A program made the position numbers and the translations under genes. Of a stretch of DNA of 26,424 nt, positions 1 to 8,635 are shown in pieces. The notes beneath the pieces were generated by a model. It saw only the letters and a program-made list of their open reading frames with translations, made no database searches and was not told where the DNA came from. Origin of the DNA: DASYQV01 sp036005125 (GTDB lineage Bacteria; Acidobacteriota; Vicinamibacteria; Vicinamibacterales; UBA2999); assembly GCA_036005125.1 (NCBI GenBank), contig DASYQV010000182.1, positions 1-26,424 on the forward strand, read 5' to 3'. The stretch's first letter is position 1, and each line of letters begins with the position of its first letter.

Positions 1-48
1 GTCATCTGAATCATGGCAGCTGGACCGTCGTGTGGTTCCCGGCCCTCA

Positions 49-95
49 AGTCCGACCAATTGAGTCCGATCCTATCCGACCAAATAAGTCCTATA
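49..95. repeat. short degenerate TCCGACC/TCCGATC repeats
   Basis: About four imperfect copies of a 7-9 bp word (TCCGACC, TCCGATC, TCCGACC, then AGTCC) follow one another in the left-edge intergenic sequence. No ORF with a start codon or ribosome site is visible from 1 to 146. This looks like a low-order simple repeat, possibly following the 3' end of a gene that lies outside the window; the copies are too few and degenerate to be sure. Confidence 0.35.
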
Positions 96-146
96 TTAAC
101 GCCAGACCCAAGCCGAAGCCAGCACAACATTTCACGAATCCTTGAG

Positions 147-207
147 ACGTAGGCCGCATCTTTAAATGCGGCAAAGTGCCGGTCTAAAGACGCGGCCTAC
201 GTACGTC
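147..207. repeat. composite palindromic intergenic repeat, copy A
   Basis: An outer stem (CGTAGGCCGC at the left, GCGGCCTACG at the right) encloses two hairpins: GCCGCAT/ATGCGGC, and a right-hand one around GTCTAAAGAC. The same architecture occurs at 7309-7368 and 9843-9950, with a half copy at 21311-21331. The right half of this copy is also the 3' end of aguA and supplies its last seven codons and its TAG stop. Confidence 0.85.
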
Positions 208-1260
208 GGGCTCCTGCTGCGTCAGACAGTGCAGGGTGCCGAGCCCCCAGACGAGATCGACCGCGTGTATGCCGACGATCCGGTGCGCCGGAATGAGCTC
301 GGCGAGCGTGTTGAGCGCAAGCCGATCGTTCGGGTCGTTGAACGTCGGTACCAGGACGATGCGGTTGGCAATATAGAAGTTCGCGTAACTGGCGGGCAGC
401 CGCTCGCCGTTCATGATCACCGGACGAGGGTACGGGAGCGTGACGATCTGCAGCGGCCCGATGTCCGCCTCCCGAGACGCGAACTCCAGCCGTCGAAGGT
501 TATCCATCGACCGCGCGTGATTGTCGTCGAGCGGATCCTCCTCCACCGCCAGCACGACCGTATCGGCGTTGACAAATCGCGCAACGTCGTCGACGTGGCC
601 GTGGGTGTCGTCGCCAACGCACCCCTCGCCAAGCCAGATCGTGCGTCGTACGCCGAGCCAGTCCGTCGCGATCCGCTCGTAGTCTTCACGGGTGCGCCCG
701 GGATTGCGCACCTGCACCTCGGTCAAGAGCCACTCCTCGGTCATCAGCAGCAGCCCCTGTCCGTTGACCTCGATGCCGCCACCCTCGAGCACGATCCGCT
801 CGCGCGAATCGGGCCAGCGGGGCTCGAGCCGCGGCAAGCCCCGGAGCCTGGCAATCGTCTCGCCGACCTCGGCGTCCCGCTGCCAGTTCGGATACTTCGC
901 CCAGCCATTGAACGCCCAGTTCACGAGCGCCACGTTCCCGGATTCATCGACCACGCCCGTCGGCGCCGAGTCGCGCAACCACACGCGATCGGTAGGGACG
1001 ATATGCAGGCTGGTGCGATCGGGCCGGGCCGCGTGCGATTCGAGTACGACGCGAGCATCCTTCAGGACCTGTTCGTTGTGGCAGAGAATCTCGACCTGCT
1101 CGTGCTGCGAGAGGACGCGCACAATCTCGGCATAGACCCAGGGAATCGCGCCGAGCTTGCCCGGCCAGTCGGGCTCGTGATGCGGCCAGGCCATCCAGGT
1201 GGCGCGGTGTGGCTCCCATTCGGCCGGCATCCGCAGCGCGCCCGGGGCGGGCGCGGTCAT
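184..1260 (-). CDS. aguA: agmatine deiminase
   Basis: Hydrolyses agmatine to N-carbamoylputrescine and ammonia, the first step of the agmatine route to putrescine; cytoplasmic. The 358-residue protein has the guanidino-modifying fold signatures: WLRDSAP (about residues 94-100), the catalytic His region DTHGHVDD (218-225) and the nucleophile Cys345 in GTLHCLTQQEP. The start ATG at 1260 overlaps the aguB stop as ATGA, so the two genes are translationally coupled; an upstream in-frame ATG at 1362 would run deep into aguB and lacks support. The length is close to the family norm (about 340-370). An oddity is that the C-terminal DVRRPRL and the TAG stop are encoded by an intergenic palindromic repeat, so the native end has been replaced or trimmed just after the catalytic Cys segment. 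Identification is firm from the motifs and the aguB neighbour. Confidence 0.95.
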   Translation of the reverse strand: MTAPAPGALRMPAEWEPHRATWMAWPHHEPDWPGKLGAIPWVYAEIVRVLSQHEQVEILCHNEQVLKDARVVLESHAARPDRTSLHIVPTDRVWLRDSAPTGVVDESGNVALVNWAFNGWAKYPNWQRDAEVGETIARLRGLPRLEPRWPDSRERIVLEGGGIEVNGQGLLLMTEEWLLTEVQVRNPGRTREDYERIATDWLGVRRTIWLGEGCVGDDTHGHVDDVARFVNADTVVLAVEEDPLDDNHARSMDNLRRLEFASREADIGPLQIVTLPYPRPVIMNGERLPASYANFYIANRIVLVPTFNDPNDRLALNTLAELIPAHRIVGIHAVDLVWGLGTLHCLTQQEPDVRRPRL

Positions 1261-2174
1261 ACGCCGAGATACCGGGTGAGAATCGGGCGATACGCATCGA
1301 CGCGGCGGTCGCGCAGAAACGGCCAGTTGCGGCGTACGGTCTCGATCAGCGCCGGCTCGCATCGCGCGATGAGGATCTCTTGACCTTCTCCGGCTTCAGC
1401 GACGTACCGGCCGAAGGGATCGGCAATGAAGGAATGCCCGAAGAAGGTGATGCCGTTCGTGCCGGGCTCGTCCTCGTGACCAACGCGGTTCGGCGATGCG
1501 ACGTAGACGCCATTGGCGATCGCGTGCGAGCGCTGAATAGTGCGCCAGGCTTCAACCTGCGCCCGGCCCCACTCGTCTTTCTCCGCGGGATGCCATCCAA
1601 TCGCGGTCGGATAGAAGAGAACTTCCGCGCCGAGGAGCGCCGTGATGCGGGCTGCCTCCGGATACCACTGATCCCAGCAGATCAGCACTCCGATTGTCGC
1701 GTAGCGCGTCTTCCAGACTTTGAAGCCGTTCGCCTCGCCGGGCCGCTCGCCGTGGTAATCGAAGTGCCCGTCGCCCGGCGTGAAGTAGTACTTCTCGTTG
1801 AACAGCGGATCGTCGGGAATGTGCATCTTGCGGTAGATACCGAGGAGGCTCCCGTCGGCGTCAATCACGGCAGCCGAGTTGCGGTAGATGCCGGCCGCCT
1901 GCCGCTCGAAGAGCGGCACGATGATCACGACCTCCAGCTCCTTCGCGATCGCCTGCATCCGGTCGGTCGTCGGTCCCGGGATCGGCTCAGCCAGGTCGAA
2001 CCGATCGCATTGCTGCGACTTGCAGAAATAGAGCGAGTTGAACAGCTCCTTGAGACAGATAATCTGCGCTCCACGACGGGCCGCCTCGCGCACGAGCCGC
2101 TCGGCTCGATCGACATTCTCTGCCACGTCAACGGTGGCGTGATCCTGGATGATGCCGATAGTGAAGGAACTCAT
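1257..2174 (-). CDS. aguB: N-carbamoylputrescine amidase
   Basis: Nitrilase-superfamily amidohydrolase converting N-carbamoylputrescine to putrescine, CO2 and ammonia, the step after agmatine deiminase. The 305-residue protein shows the nitrilase catalytic triad: Glu43 (CLKELFN), Lys116 (YRKMHIP) and Cys166 (GVLICWDQWYPE). The WDQWYPE and AIGWHP segments are typical of the carbamoylputrescine branch rather than beta-ureidopropionase. It is first in a two-gene operon, its TGA overlapping the aguA ATG. The ATG at 2174 is the only good N-terminal start (MSSFTIGIIQ aligns with the first beta strand of the family). A 130-nt divergent promoter region separates it from the metallo-hydrolase at 2305. 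Confidence 0.95.
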   Translation of the reverse strand: MSSFTIGIIQDHATVDVAENVDRAERLVREAARRGAQIICLKELFNSLYFCKSQQCDRFDLAEPIPGPTTDRMQAIAKELEVVIIVPLFERQAAGIYRNSAAVIDADGSLLGIYRKMHIPDDPLFNEKYYFTPGDGHFDYHGERPGEANGFKVWKTRYATIGVLICWDQWYPEAARITALLGAEVLFYPTAIGWHPAEKDEWGRAQVEAWRTIQRSHAIANGVYVASPNRVGHEDEPGTNGITFFGHSFIADPFGRYVAEAGEGQEILIARCEPALIETVRRNWPFLRDRRVDAYRPILTRYLGV

Positions 2175-2304
2175 GGATGGTGGTCGTCCCCCGGTTGTCT
2201 GAACCGGAAACGACTGATTTCACCATCATATTTGATTCTCACCGTTCCTCCGTCTAAGCTCTCCCGTTGTCAGCCGGTCACGCCCTCATCCAGGAGAGAC
2301 ACCT

Positions 2305-3865
<1,561 letters not shown>

Positions 3866-3957
3866 GCAGTAGGCGGGGCTGGGCTGACCTGACCGCCCGC
3901 ATGCGCGGCGCAAGAGCTGTGCTTTACGGCAGCGACTGCCAGTTGCCGGCAAACCGT

Positions 3958-5790
3958 CTACACGCTGCACTCCCCGTCCATCACCTCCGGCTTGAACTCC
4001 TGCTCTTCCTCCAGATCGATGAAGTCTTCCATACTTGCCTCGCCGAGCGACAGGCGCGTCAGGTCCGCGAGGGCATCCGAGGCGACCTCTGTCGGCACTC
4101 GACGGAAGTATGCTCCCAACGGCTCGTCAGGGGCACGATTGTCCCGATAGAGTTCCAGCAGACGATCCACCGCGTCCACGAGGCGACGCACGGGGATCTT
4201 GGCGACGACACGGCCGAAGTCGGCAATGCCGTCGTGCGCGCCGCCGCCAATCATCACGAAGTATTGCGGCACGGGGCGGCCCGCGAGCTTGCGCACGCTG
4301 CCCTGGAAACCAATCGCGGCAATGTGATGCTGGCCGCAGCCGTTGGGACATCCGCTGATCTTGATGTCGCCCTTCGGCGCGAGGTCTACGAGGTCCGGCC
4401 GCTCCGAGAGATGCTCGGTCAGCATGCGTCCGAGCCCGCGCGACTGCGTCACCGCCAGACGGCACGTCTCAGCGCCCGGACAACTCACCACGTCGGCCAG
4501 CGTCCCCGCGTCTGGAGCACTCAGCCCGGCCGCTTCGAGCCGCTGATACAACGCTTCGACAGCATCGAGCTTCACCCATCGGAACAGCAGGTTCTGGCCA
4601 ATCGTGACGCGCACAGTCGCATCGCCATACGCCTCGGCCAGATCCGCGACCGCGCGCATCTGCCCGGCGGTGACGTCGCCAAGCGGAAGCCGTGCGGTCA
4701 CGAGCGCATAGCCGGGCTGTTTCTGCCGGCGCACGTTGGAGCGTATCCAGCGGACGTACGCGTCGGGCAGCGTCTGAAGACGCACCGTCCCAGGCACCAG
4801 TCCGGGCCCCACCACGGTTCCGCTGTGCGCGAGTTGCGCAACGGTCGCGATCGAAGGCGTTGCTGCCGGCTGCCAGTCGGGTGCCTGCTCCACCGGAGGC
4901 GCGTCGGGATCGAACGGTAGAGGTACCGTTCCTTCACGCCGCACTTCCGCCAGCGCCTCGTCGAACCGTGCGCGCCACGCCTCCCATCCGAGCGAGCGGA
5001 TCAGGAACTTCAGCCGATTCCGCGATCGATGCTGGTAGTCGCCGAACCGATGAAACACCCTGACGACGGCTTCGGCCACCTGGAACATTTCATCCGCGGG
5101 CAGAAAGTCGAAGAGCAGGTAGGCCGATACGGGAAGAATCGACGTGCCGCCTGCCACGGTCACGCGGAAGCCACGACGTCCCTCGACGATGCGCGCCCGC
5201 CATCCGAGATCGTTGATAGCGGCCACCGCATGATCATCCGCGCAGCCTTCGAACGCGATCTTAAACTTGCGAGGCAGCGACGAGCTCAAAGGGTGCCGCA
5301 GAAAGTAGCGCGTCAGAGCATCCGCATACGGCGACACGTCGAACACCTCGTCCTCGGCGGTTCCGGCAAAGGCGCACGCGGTGATGTTGCGCACGGAGTT
5401 GCCGCAGGCCTCTCGCGTGGTCAATCCATCGTCGGCCAGCCGCCGCAGCGCCGCCTCCACCGTGTGCAGCCGCACGAAATGCAACTGCACGTTCTGGCGG
5501 GTCGTGATGTGGCCGAACCCGCGCGAATACGTGGTGGCCACGTCGGCGAGGGCCCGAAGCTGGACGCTGGTGAGGATGCCCTGCGGGATCTTGACGCGCA
5601 GCATGTGCACATCGTCCGGTTGGCGCTGTCCGTACGTCCCCCGCACCAGGCGGTAACGACGCCACTCGTCAGGAGCCAGTTCGCCCGACTCGAAGCGGCG
5701 CAGCGTCTGCACGAACTCATCGATCTCCGCTTCGCTGGCAAAGGAGAGGCGGGCCCGCCCGAAGGTTTTTTCATCATCGACGGCGGCCAT
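3958..5790 (-). CDS. ferredoxin-type assimilatory sulfite (or nitrite) reductase
   Basis: Six-electron reduction of sulfite to sulfide (or nitrite to ammonia) on a siroheme-[4Fe-4S] centre, cytoplasmic. The 610-residue protein has two ferredoxin-like half-domains (about 40-110 and 350-425) and two siroheme/Fe-S halves. The cluster ligands are Cys437 and Cys443 (SCPGAETC), Cys481 and Cys485 (SGCPNGCG). The siroheme-contacting segment TTRQNVQLHFV is at 97-107. A Pro/Ala-rich linker occupies about 290-335 and the C-terminus ends in GECSV. Sulfite and nitrite reductases share these motifs; the polycysteine leader upstream of the operon favours sulfite. The ATG start overlaps the end of the methyltransferase gene by 17 bp. 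Both upstream genes make its siroheme cofactor. Confidence 0.88.
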   Translation of the reverse strand: MAAVDDEKTFGRARLSFASEAEIDEFVQTLRRFESGELAPDEWRRYRLVRGTYGQRQPDDVHMLRVKIPQGILTSVQLRALADVATTYSRGFGHITTRQNVQLHFVRLHTVEAALRRLADDGLTTREACGNSVRNITACAFAGTAEDEVFDVSPYADALTRYFLRHPLSSSLPRKFKIAFEGCADDHAVAAINDLGWRARIVEGRRGFRVTVAGGTSILPVSAYLLFDFLPADEMFQVAEAVVRVFHRFGDYQHRSRNRLKFLIRSLGWEAWRARFDEALAEVRREGTVPLPFDPDAPPVEQAPDWQPAATPSIATVAQLAHSGTVVGPGLVPGTVRLQTLPDAYVRWIRSNVRRQKQPGYALVTARLPLGDVTAGQMRAVADLAEAYGDATVRVTIGQNLLFRWVKLDAVEALYQRLEAAGLSAPDAGTLADVVSCPGAETCRLAVTQSRGLGRMLTEHLSERPDLVDLAPKGDIKISGCPNGCGQHHIAAIGFQGSVRKLAGRPVPQYFVMIGGGAHDGIADFGRVVAKIPVRRLVDAVDRLLELYRDNRAPDEPLGAYFRRVPTEVASDALADLTRLSLGEASMEDFIDLEEEQEFKPEVMDGECSV

Positions 5791-6562
5791 ACGTCACCTC
5801 GCTCTCATCTTTCACGCTTCCGTCCCCATCCGACGCAATTGCCAAACCCAGCGCGTCACGAATCGCTACGACCTCGCCGATGACGAGCACCCCGGGTTGC
5901 CCGTCGGGAGGCGCGGCCGCGGCCAGTTCCGCGAGCGGCCCCGTCCACGTCCACGATTCAGCTGTGGCGGCAGCGCACACGATAGCCGACGGCGTGTCAG
6001 AACGCCAGCCGAGCGTAATCAGCCGCGCGGCAAGCTGCTCGCGGCCTGCGAGCCCCATCAGCACGACCAGCGACACGCGATTCACACGGACCGCGCCGAG
6101 GGCGTCCTCGAGCGCATCCGGCGCATGGCCCGACAGCACGAGAAATCCCGACGCCATGCCCCGATGCGTCACGGGGATGCCGGCCAGGGCTGGCGCCGCG
6201 ATGGCCGTGCTGACGCCCGGCACGATCTCGAACGGCACACCCGCCATGCGCAGCGCGAGCGCTTCCTCGCCTCCCCGCCCGAAGACAAAGGGATCGCCGC
6301 CTTTGAGGCGGACGACACGCTTGCCACGGCGCGCCGCGCGGATCATCAGGCGATGAATCGTCTCCTGCGGCACGCTGTGACGATGGGCCCGCTTGCCGAC
6401 ACAGAAACACTGTCCGCGCGCCACGCGTCGAAGGGCCTGGGCGTCCACCAGCGCGTCGTACAGCACCAGGTCGGCTTCCTCGACCCGGCGAAGCGCCCGC
6501 AGGGTCCAGAGATCTGGATCTCCGGGGCCGGCACCCACAAGCGACACGGATCCGATCCTCAT
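5774..6562 (-). CDS. cobA: uroporphyrinogen-III C-methyltransferase (siroheme synthesis)
   Basis: SAM-dependent methylation of uroporphyrinogen III to precorrin-2, the branch step to siroheme. The 262-residue protein carries the tetrapyrrole methylase hallmarks VGAGPGDPDLWTLRA (near the N-terminus), RLKGGDPFVFGRGGEE, and PGVSTAIAAPALAGIPVTHRG. This is the C-terminal half of CysG as a separate gene. The ATG at 6562 is chosen because it overlaps the stop of the upstream gene as ATGA and begins directly before the first beta strand (MRIGSVSLVGAG); an upstream ATG would add 33 unlike residues lying inside the preceding gene. Its 3' end overlaps the reductase start, so the three genes are tightly coupled. 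CobA supplies a general precorrin-2, but here the partner is the siroheme enzyme. Confidence 0.93.
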   Translation of the reverse strand: MRIGSVSLVGAGPGDPDLWTLRALRRVEEADLVLYDALVDAQALRRVARGQCFCVGKRAHRHSVPQETIHRLMIRAARRGKRVVRLKGGDPFVFGRGGEEALALRMAGVPFEIVPGVSTAIAAPALAGIPVTHRGMASGFLVLSGHAPDALEDALGAVRVNRVSLVVLMGLAGREQLAARLITLGWRSDTPSAIVCAAATAESWTWTGPLAELAAAAPPDGQPGVLVIGEVVAIRDALGLAIASDGDGSVKDESEVTYGRRR

Positions 6563-7137
6563 GAAGTTCTTCCTTGGCGTTGGCGCATCTCGTACAGGCG
6601 ATTGAGCGTCTCGAGCAGGAGCGGCCGGCGCTGCTCCATTGGAATGCCCGCTTCGCGCCACTCACGTCTCGCGGTGTCAGATGCCGCCAGCCACGCTTCC
6701 ACGTCGGCCGGCAGCCAGTCGTCGAGCGCCTCACGCAACAGTCCCGCGATCGCCGGCGCGCGACCGTCGGTGGAAATCGCGATCGTGACGCCGTCGCGGC
6801 GCACGACACCGCCTGCATAAGCGGTCGCGTGCTCCGGGTCGTCGACGGCGTTCACGAAGATACGGCGCCGCTCCGCCGCCGCGAGCACCATTCGATTCAC
6901 CGCCGGCGGCGCAGCCGCGACCACCCACCAGGCGTCGTCCAGGTCCGCATCGTCGAAGGGACGCCGCACGATCGTGACGCCCGGGCGCTCGAGCTCCGGC
7001 CGAACCTCCGGCGCCACCACCGTCACGCGCGCCCCTGCCTGCAGCAGACCCTCGAGCTTGCCCGCGGCCACACGGCCACCGCCGACCAGCACGACGCGGC
7101 GCGATGCGAGCTTCAGAAATGCGGGAAAGACCACTGA
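6559..7137 (-). CDS. precorrin-2 dehydrogenase / sirohydrochlorin ferrochelatase (CysG N-terminal half)
   Basis: NAD-dependent oxidation of precorrin-2 to sirohydrochlorin and iron insertion to siroheme, equivalent to Met8p, YlnF or the N-terminal half of CysG. The 192-residue protein starts FPAFLKLASRRVVLVGGGRVA, with the Rossmann motif VGGGRVAAGK, then VNAVDDPEHA (catalytic Asp region) and AISTDGRAPAIAGLLRE. The proposed start is GTG at 7137: GAGGG lies just upstream and the family begins at exactly this FP-FLKL motif. The longer in-frame reading (from 7320) crosses a 16-bp hairpin and the polycysteine leader region, so it is not protein. First structural gene of the operon; a terminator-like stem lies only about 11 nt before the start, so its transcription is probably attenuated. 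Confidence 0.9.
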   Translation of the reverse strand, partial: SVVFPAFLKLASRRVVLVGGGRVAAGKLEGLLQAGARVTVVAPEVRPELERPGVTIVRRPFDDADLDDAWWVVAAAPPAVNRMVLAAAERRRIFVNAVDDPEHATAYAGGVVRRDGVTIAISTDGRAPAIAGLLREALDDWLPADVEAWLAASDTARREWREAGIPMEQRRPLLLETLNRLYEMRQRQGRTS

Positions 7138-7148
7138 GCCCTCACAAA

Positions 7149-7183
7149 CACAAAGCCCGGGACCGTGGGTCCCGGGCTTTGTG
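7149..7183 (-). terminator. leader terminator of the siroheme/reductase operon
   Basis: A perfect 16-bp stem: CACAAAGCCCGGGACC (7183 to 7168 on the minus strand), loop CAC, then GGTCCCGGGCTTTGTG. It is followed by a short U-richer run (UUUGUG). Only 11 nt separate it from the GTG start of the first structural gene, too little for a separate promoter, so it should act on transcripts entering that operon. The U-tract is weak, which lowers certainty about termination strength. An alternative is that it simply terminates thrBC read-through. Confidence 0.75.
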
Positions 7184-7248
7184 AAAACGGGCGAAACAGT
7201 TACGGTTTCGCGGTCGAAGTCACACCACCTCGGGACCCATACGGGTCC
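7166..7248 (-). promoter_or_regulatory. attenuator hairpins: anti-antiterminator and antiterminator
   Basis: On the minus-strand RNA, 7248-7243 (GGACCC) pairs with 7238-7233 (GGGTCC) across the loop GTAT. The 3' arm region 7239-7231 (TGGGTCCCG) is also perfectly complementary over 9 bp to 7174-7166 (CGGGACCCA), the 5' arm and loop of the terminator. The two pairings and the terminator therefore exclude each other, as in classical ribosome-mediated attenuators. A further small hairpin (GCGAAAC/GTTTCGC, 7211-7191) sits between them. The leader ORF ends at 7220, so a ribosome at its stop would cover 7231-7239 and favour termination. Confidence 0.7.
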
Positions 7249-7297
7249 TGCAACAGATGCAGATGCAACAGCAGCACATTGCGTGAAGCGTAAACAT
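7220..7297 (-). CDS. polycysteine leader peptide (putative cysteine attenuator)
   Basis: A 25-codon ORF, ATG at 7297 and TGA at 7222-7220, whose core reads MCCCCICICC: seven Cys codons (TGC x5, TGT x2) among nine consecutive codons at 7276-7250. An internal ATG at 7279 starts directly on the Cys run, giving 19 codons. The ribosome site is weak (GCAGG two bases before the first ATG). The Cys codons end where the first attenuator hairpin begins, and the ORF lies upstream of siroheme and sulfite-reductase-type genes. Polycysteine leader ORFs controlling sulfur genes are known in mycobacteria; the arrangement here fits the same logic. The peptide itself is unlikely to have a function. No clear promoter was found. 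Confidence 0.75.
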   Translation of the reverse strand: MFTLHAMCCCCICICCRTRMGPEVV

Positions 7298-7308
7298 AAC
7301 CTGCAACT

Positions 7309-7394
7309 CGTAGGCCGCATCTTTAGATGCGGCGTTACCGGCTCTAAAAGAGCCGGCCTACGTACGCGCTGAAAACTCGGTCTACGTACGCGCG
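7309..7394. repeat. composite palindromic intergenic repeat, copy B, plus an extra half unit
   Basis: Same design as copy A: outer CGTAGGCCGC / CCGGCCTACG arms around two perfect hairpins, GCCGCATCT/AGATGCGGC and CCGGCTCT/AGAGCCGG. A second partial copy of the right end (TCTACGTACGCGCG) follows at 7381-7394 and encodes the last thrC codons and its TAG stop. The repeat lies 12 bp before the polycysteine leader ATG on the minus strand. Confidence 0.85.
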
Positions 7395-8635
7395 ACCGAC
7401 GATGTGTCGACCTGCGATCCGATCACACGCTCGAACTCTGCGAGGCTTCGGCCGACCAACGTCGGCTTCAGCATACGATCCTGCATCACCTCGGCGGTCT
7501 TGTACCCGTTTCCTGTCACGCACACGACCACCGAGTCGTTGCGGCCGATGACACCGCGCGCGATCAGCGCCCGCGTGGCGGCCAGCGTGGTTCCACCCGC
7601 CGGCTCGGTGAAGATGCCTTCGGTCCGCGCGAGCAGCTCGATGGCATCCAGAATCTCCTCGTCCGACACCATGGCGCCGGTTCCACCCGTCTGCTTGATC
7701 GTCTTGATGACCTGGAATCCGTCGGCAGGGTTTCCAATCGCCAGCGACTTGGCGATCGTGACGGGCTTCACCGGTTCGGGGAACTCGTCGCCTGACTCGA
7801 GAGCGCGGATGACCGGCGCCGAGCCGGACGGCTGCGCGGCGTGAATGCGCGGCAGCTCGCCCTCGACGAGCCCGACCTCACGGAGCTCGCGGAAGCCCTT
7901 CGCAATCCGGGGCAGTAGTGTTCCACCGGCAACCGGCGACACGACGTGACGCGGAAACTTCCACCCGAGCTGTTCGGCGATCTCGAACCCCGTCGTCTTG
8001 GCGCCTTCCGCGTAATAGGCGCGGAGGTTGATATTCGCGAAGCCCCAGCCGTATCGATCCACGATCTGCGTGCACAGCCGGTTCACGTCGTCGTAGTTAC
8101 CCTCGACCGCCACGACGTGCGGCCGATAAATGGCCGCGCCCAGCACCTTCGCGGGCTCGAGGTCGTGCGGGATGAAGACGAAGCACGGGAGTCCCAGCCG
8201 CGCAGCGTGCGCTGCCACGCTGTTGGCGAGATTGCCTGTCGACGCGCACCCGAATACCTGAAAGCCCAGGTCGATCGCGCGCGTCGCCGCCACCGCGACG
8301 ACGCGGTCCTTGTAGGAAAAGGTCGGATGATTAACGGAATCGTCCTTGATGTACAGCTCCGTGAGCCCGAGCTCGTCTGCCAGCCGCGTGGCGCGGACGA
8401 GCGGAGTGAACCCGGAGTGGAAACCAGTGCGCGGCTCGTCAACCGGGAGCAGCTCGAGATACCGCCAGAGCGACGTCGGCCTCGATTCGATCAGACGGCG
8501 GCTCACCGCCGATCGGATTCGGGGATAATCGTAGGTCACTTCCAACGGGCCGAGGCATTCGGTGCACACCCACAGTGCCTCGGCAGGGTACCGCGCACCG
8601 CACAGGTGACACGTCAATCCCGCGACAAAACTCAT
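7382..8635 (-). CDS. thrC: threonine synthase
   Basis: PLP-dependent conversion of O-phosphohomoserine to threonine, cytoplasmic. The 417-residue protein opens with a zinc-ribbon-like module (Cys9, Cys12, Cys24, Cys27: CHLC and CTEC), then the PLP-lysine motif NHPTFSYKDR (Lys109), GCASTGNLANS and the phosphate-binding VAGGTLLPRIAKG. The N-terminal ribbon marks the class of threonine synthases common outside enterics. Start ATG at 8635 overlaps the thrB stop as ATGA; the upstream ATG at 8722 lies inside thrB. The C-terminal VART and the TAG stop are written by a copy of the intergenic repeat. Second gene of a thrBC operon. Confidence 0.95.
   Translation of the reverse strand: MSFVAGLTCHLCGARYPAEALWVCTECLGPLEVTYDYPRIRSAVSRRLIESRPTSLWRYLELLPVDEPRTGFHSGFTPLVRATRLADELGLTELYIKDDSVNHPTFSYKDRVVAVAATRAIDLGFQVFGCASTGNLANSVAAHAARLGLPCFVFIPHDLEPAKVLGAAIYRPHVVAVEGNYDDVNRLCTQIVDRYGWGFANINLRAYYAEGAKTTGFEIAEQLGWKFPRHVVSPVAGGTLLPRIAKGFRELREVGLVEGELPRIHAAQPSGSAPVIRALESGDEFPEPVKPVTIAKSLAIGNPADGFQVIKTIKQTGGTGAMVSDEEILDAIELLARTEGIFTEPAGGTTLAATRALIARGVIGRNDSVVVCVTGNGYKTAEVMQDRMLKPTLVGRSLAEFERVIGSQVDTSSVART

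Noticed and set aside
2..145. Open reading frames running in from the left edge (e.g. frame 2)
   Set aside because: They include the TCCGACC repeat and have no recognisable protein motif; not enough for a partial gene call.
166..1383. Long plus-strand ORF of 405 codons opposite aguA
   Set aside because: It is the complementary frame of a clearly assigned agmatine deiminase gene and its translation is Arg/Asp-rich without motifs; typical antisense ORF in high-GC DNA.
6559..7320. Longer N-terminus (from 7320) for the CysG-like dehydrogenase
   Set aside because: The extra 61 codons pass through the leader hairpins and the repeat; the family begins at the GTG at 7137.
7298..7381. Promoter for the polycysteine leader
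   Set aside because: TTTAGA-N17-TAAAGA can be drawn across repeat B and TATGTT overlaps the leader start, but neither is convincing and both lie partly in repeat hairpins.
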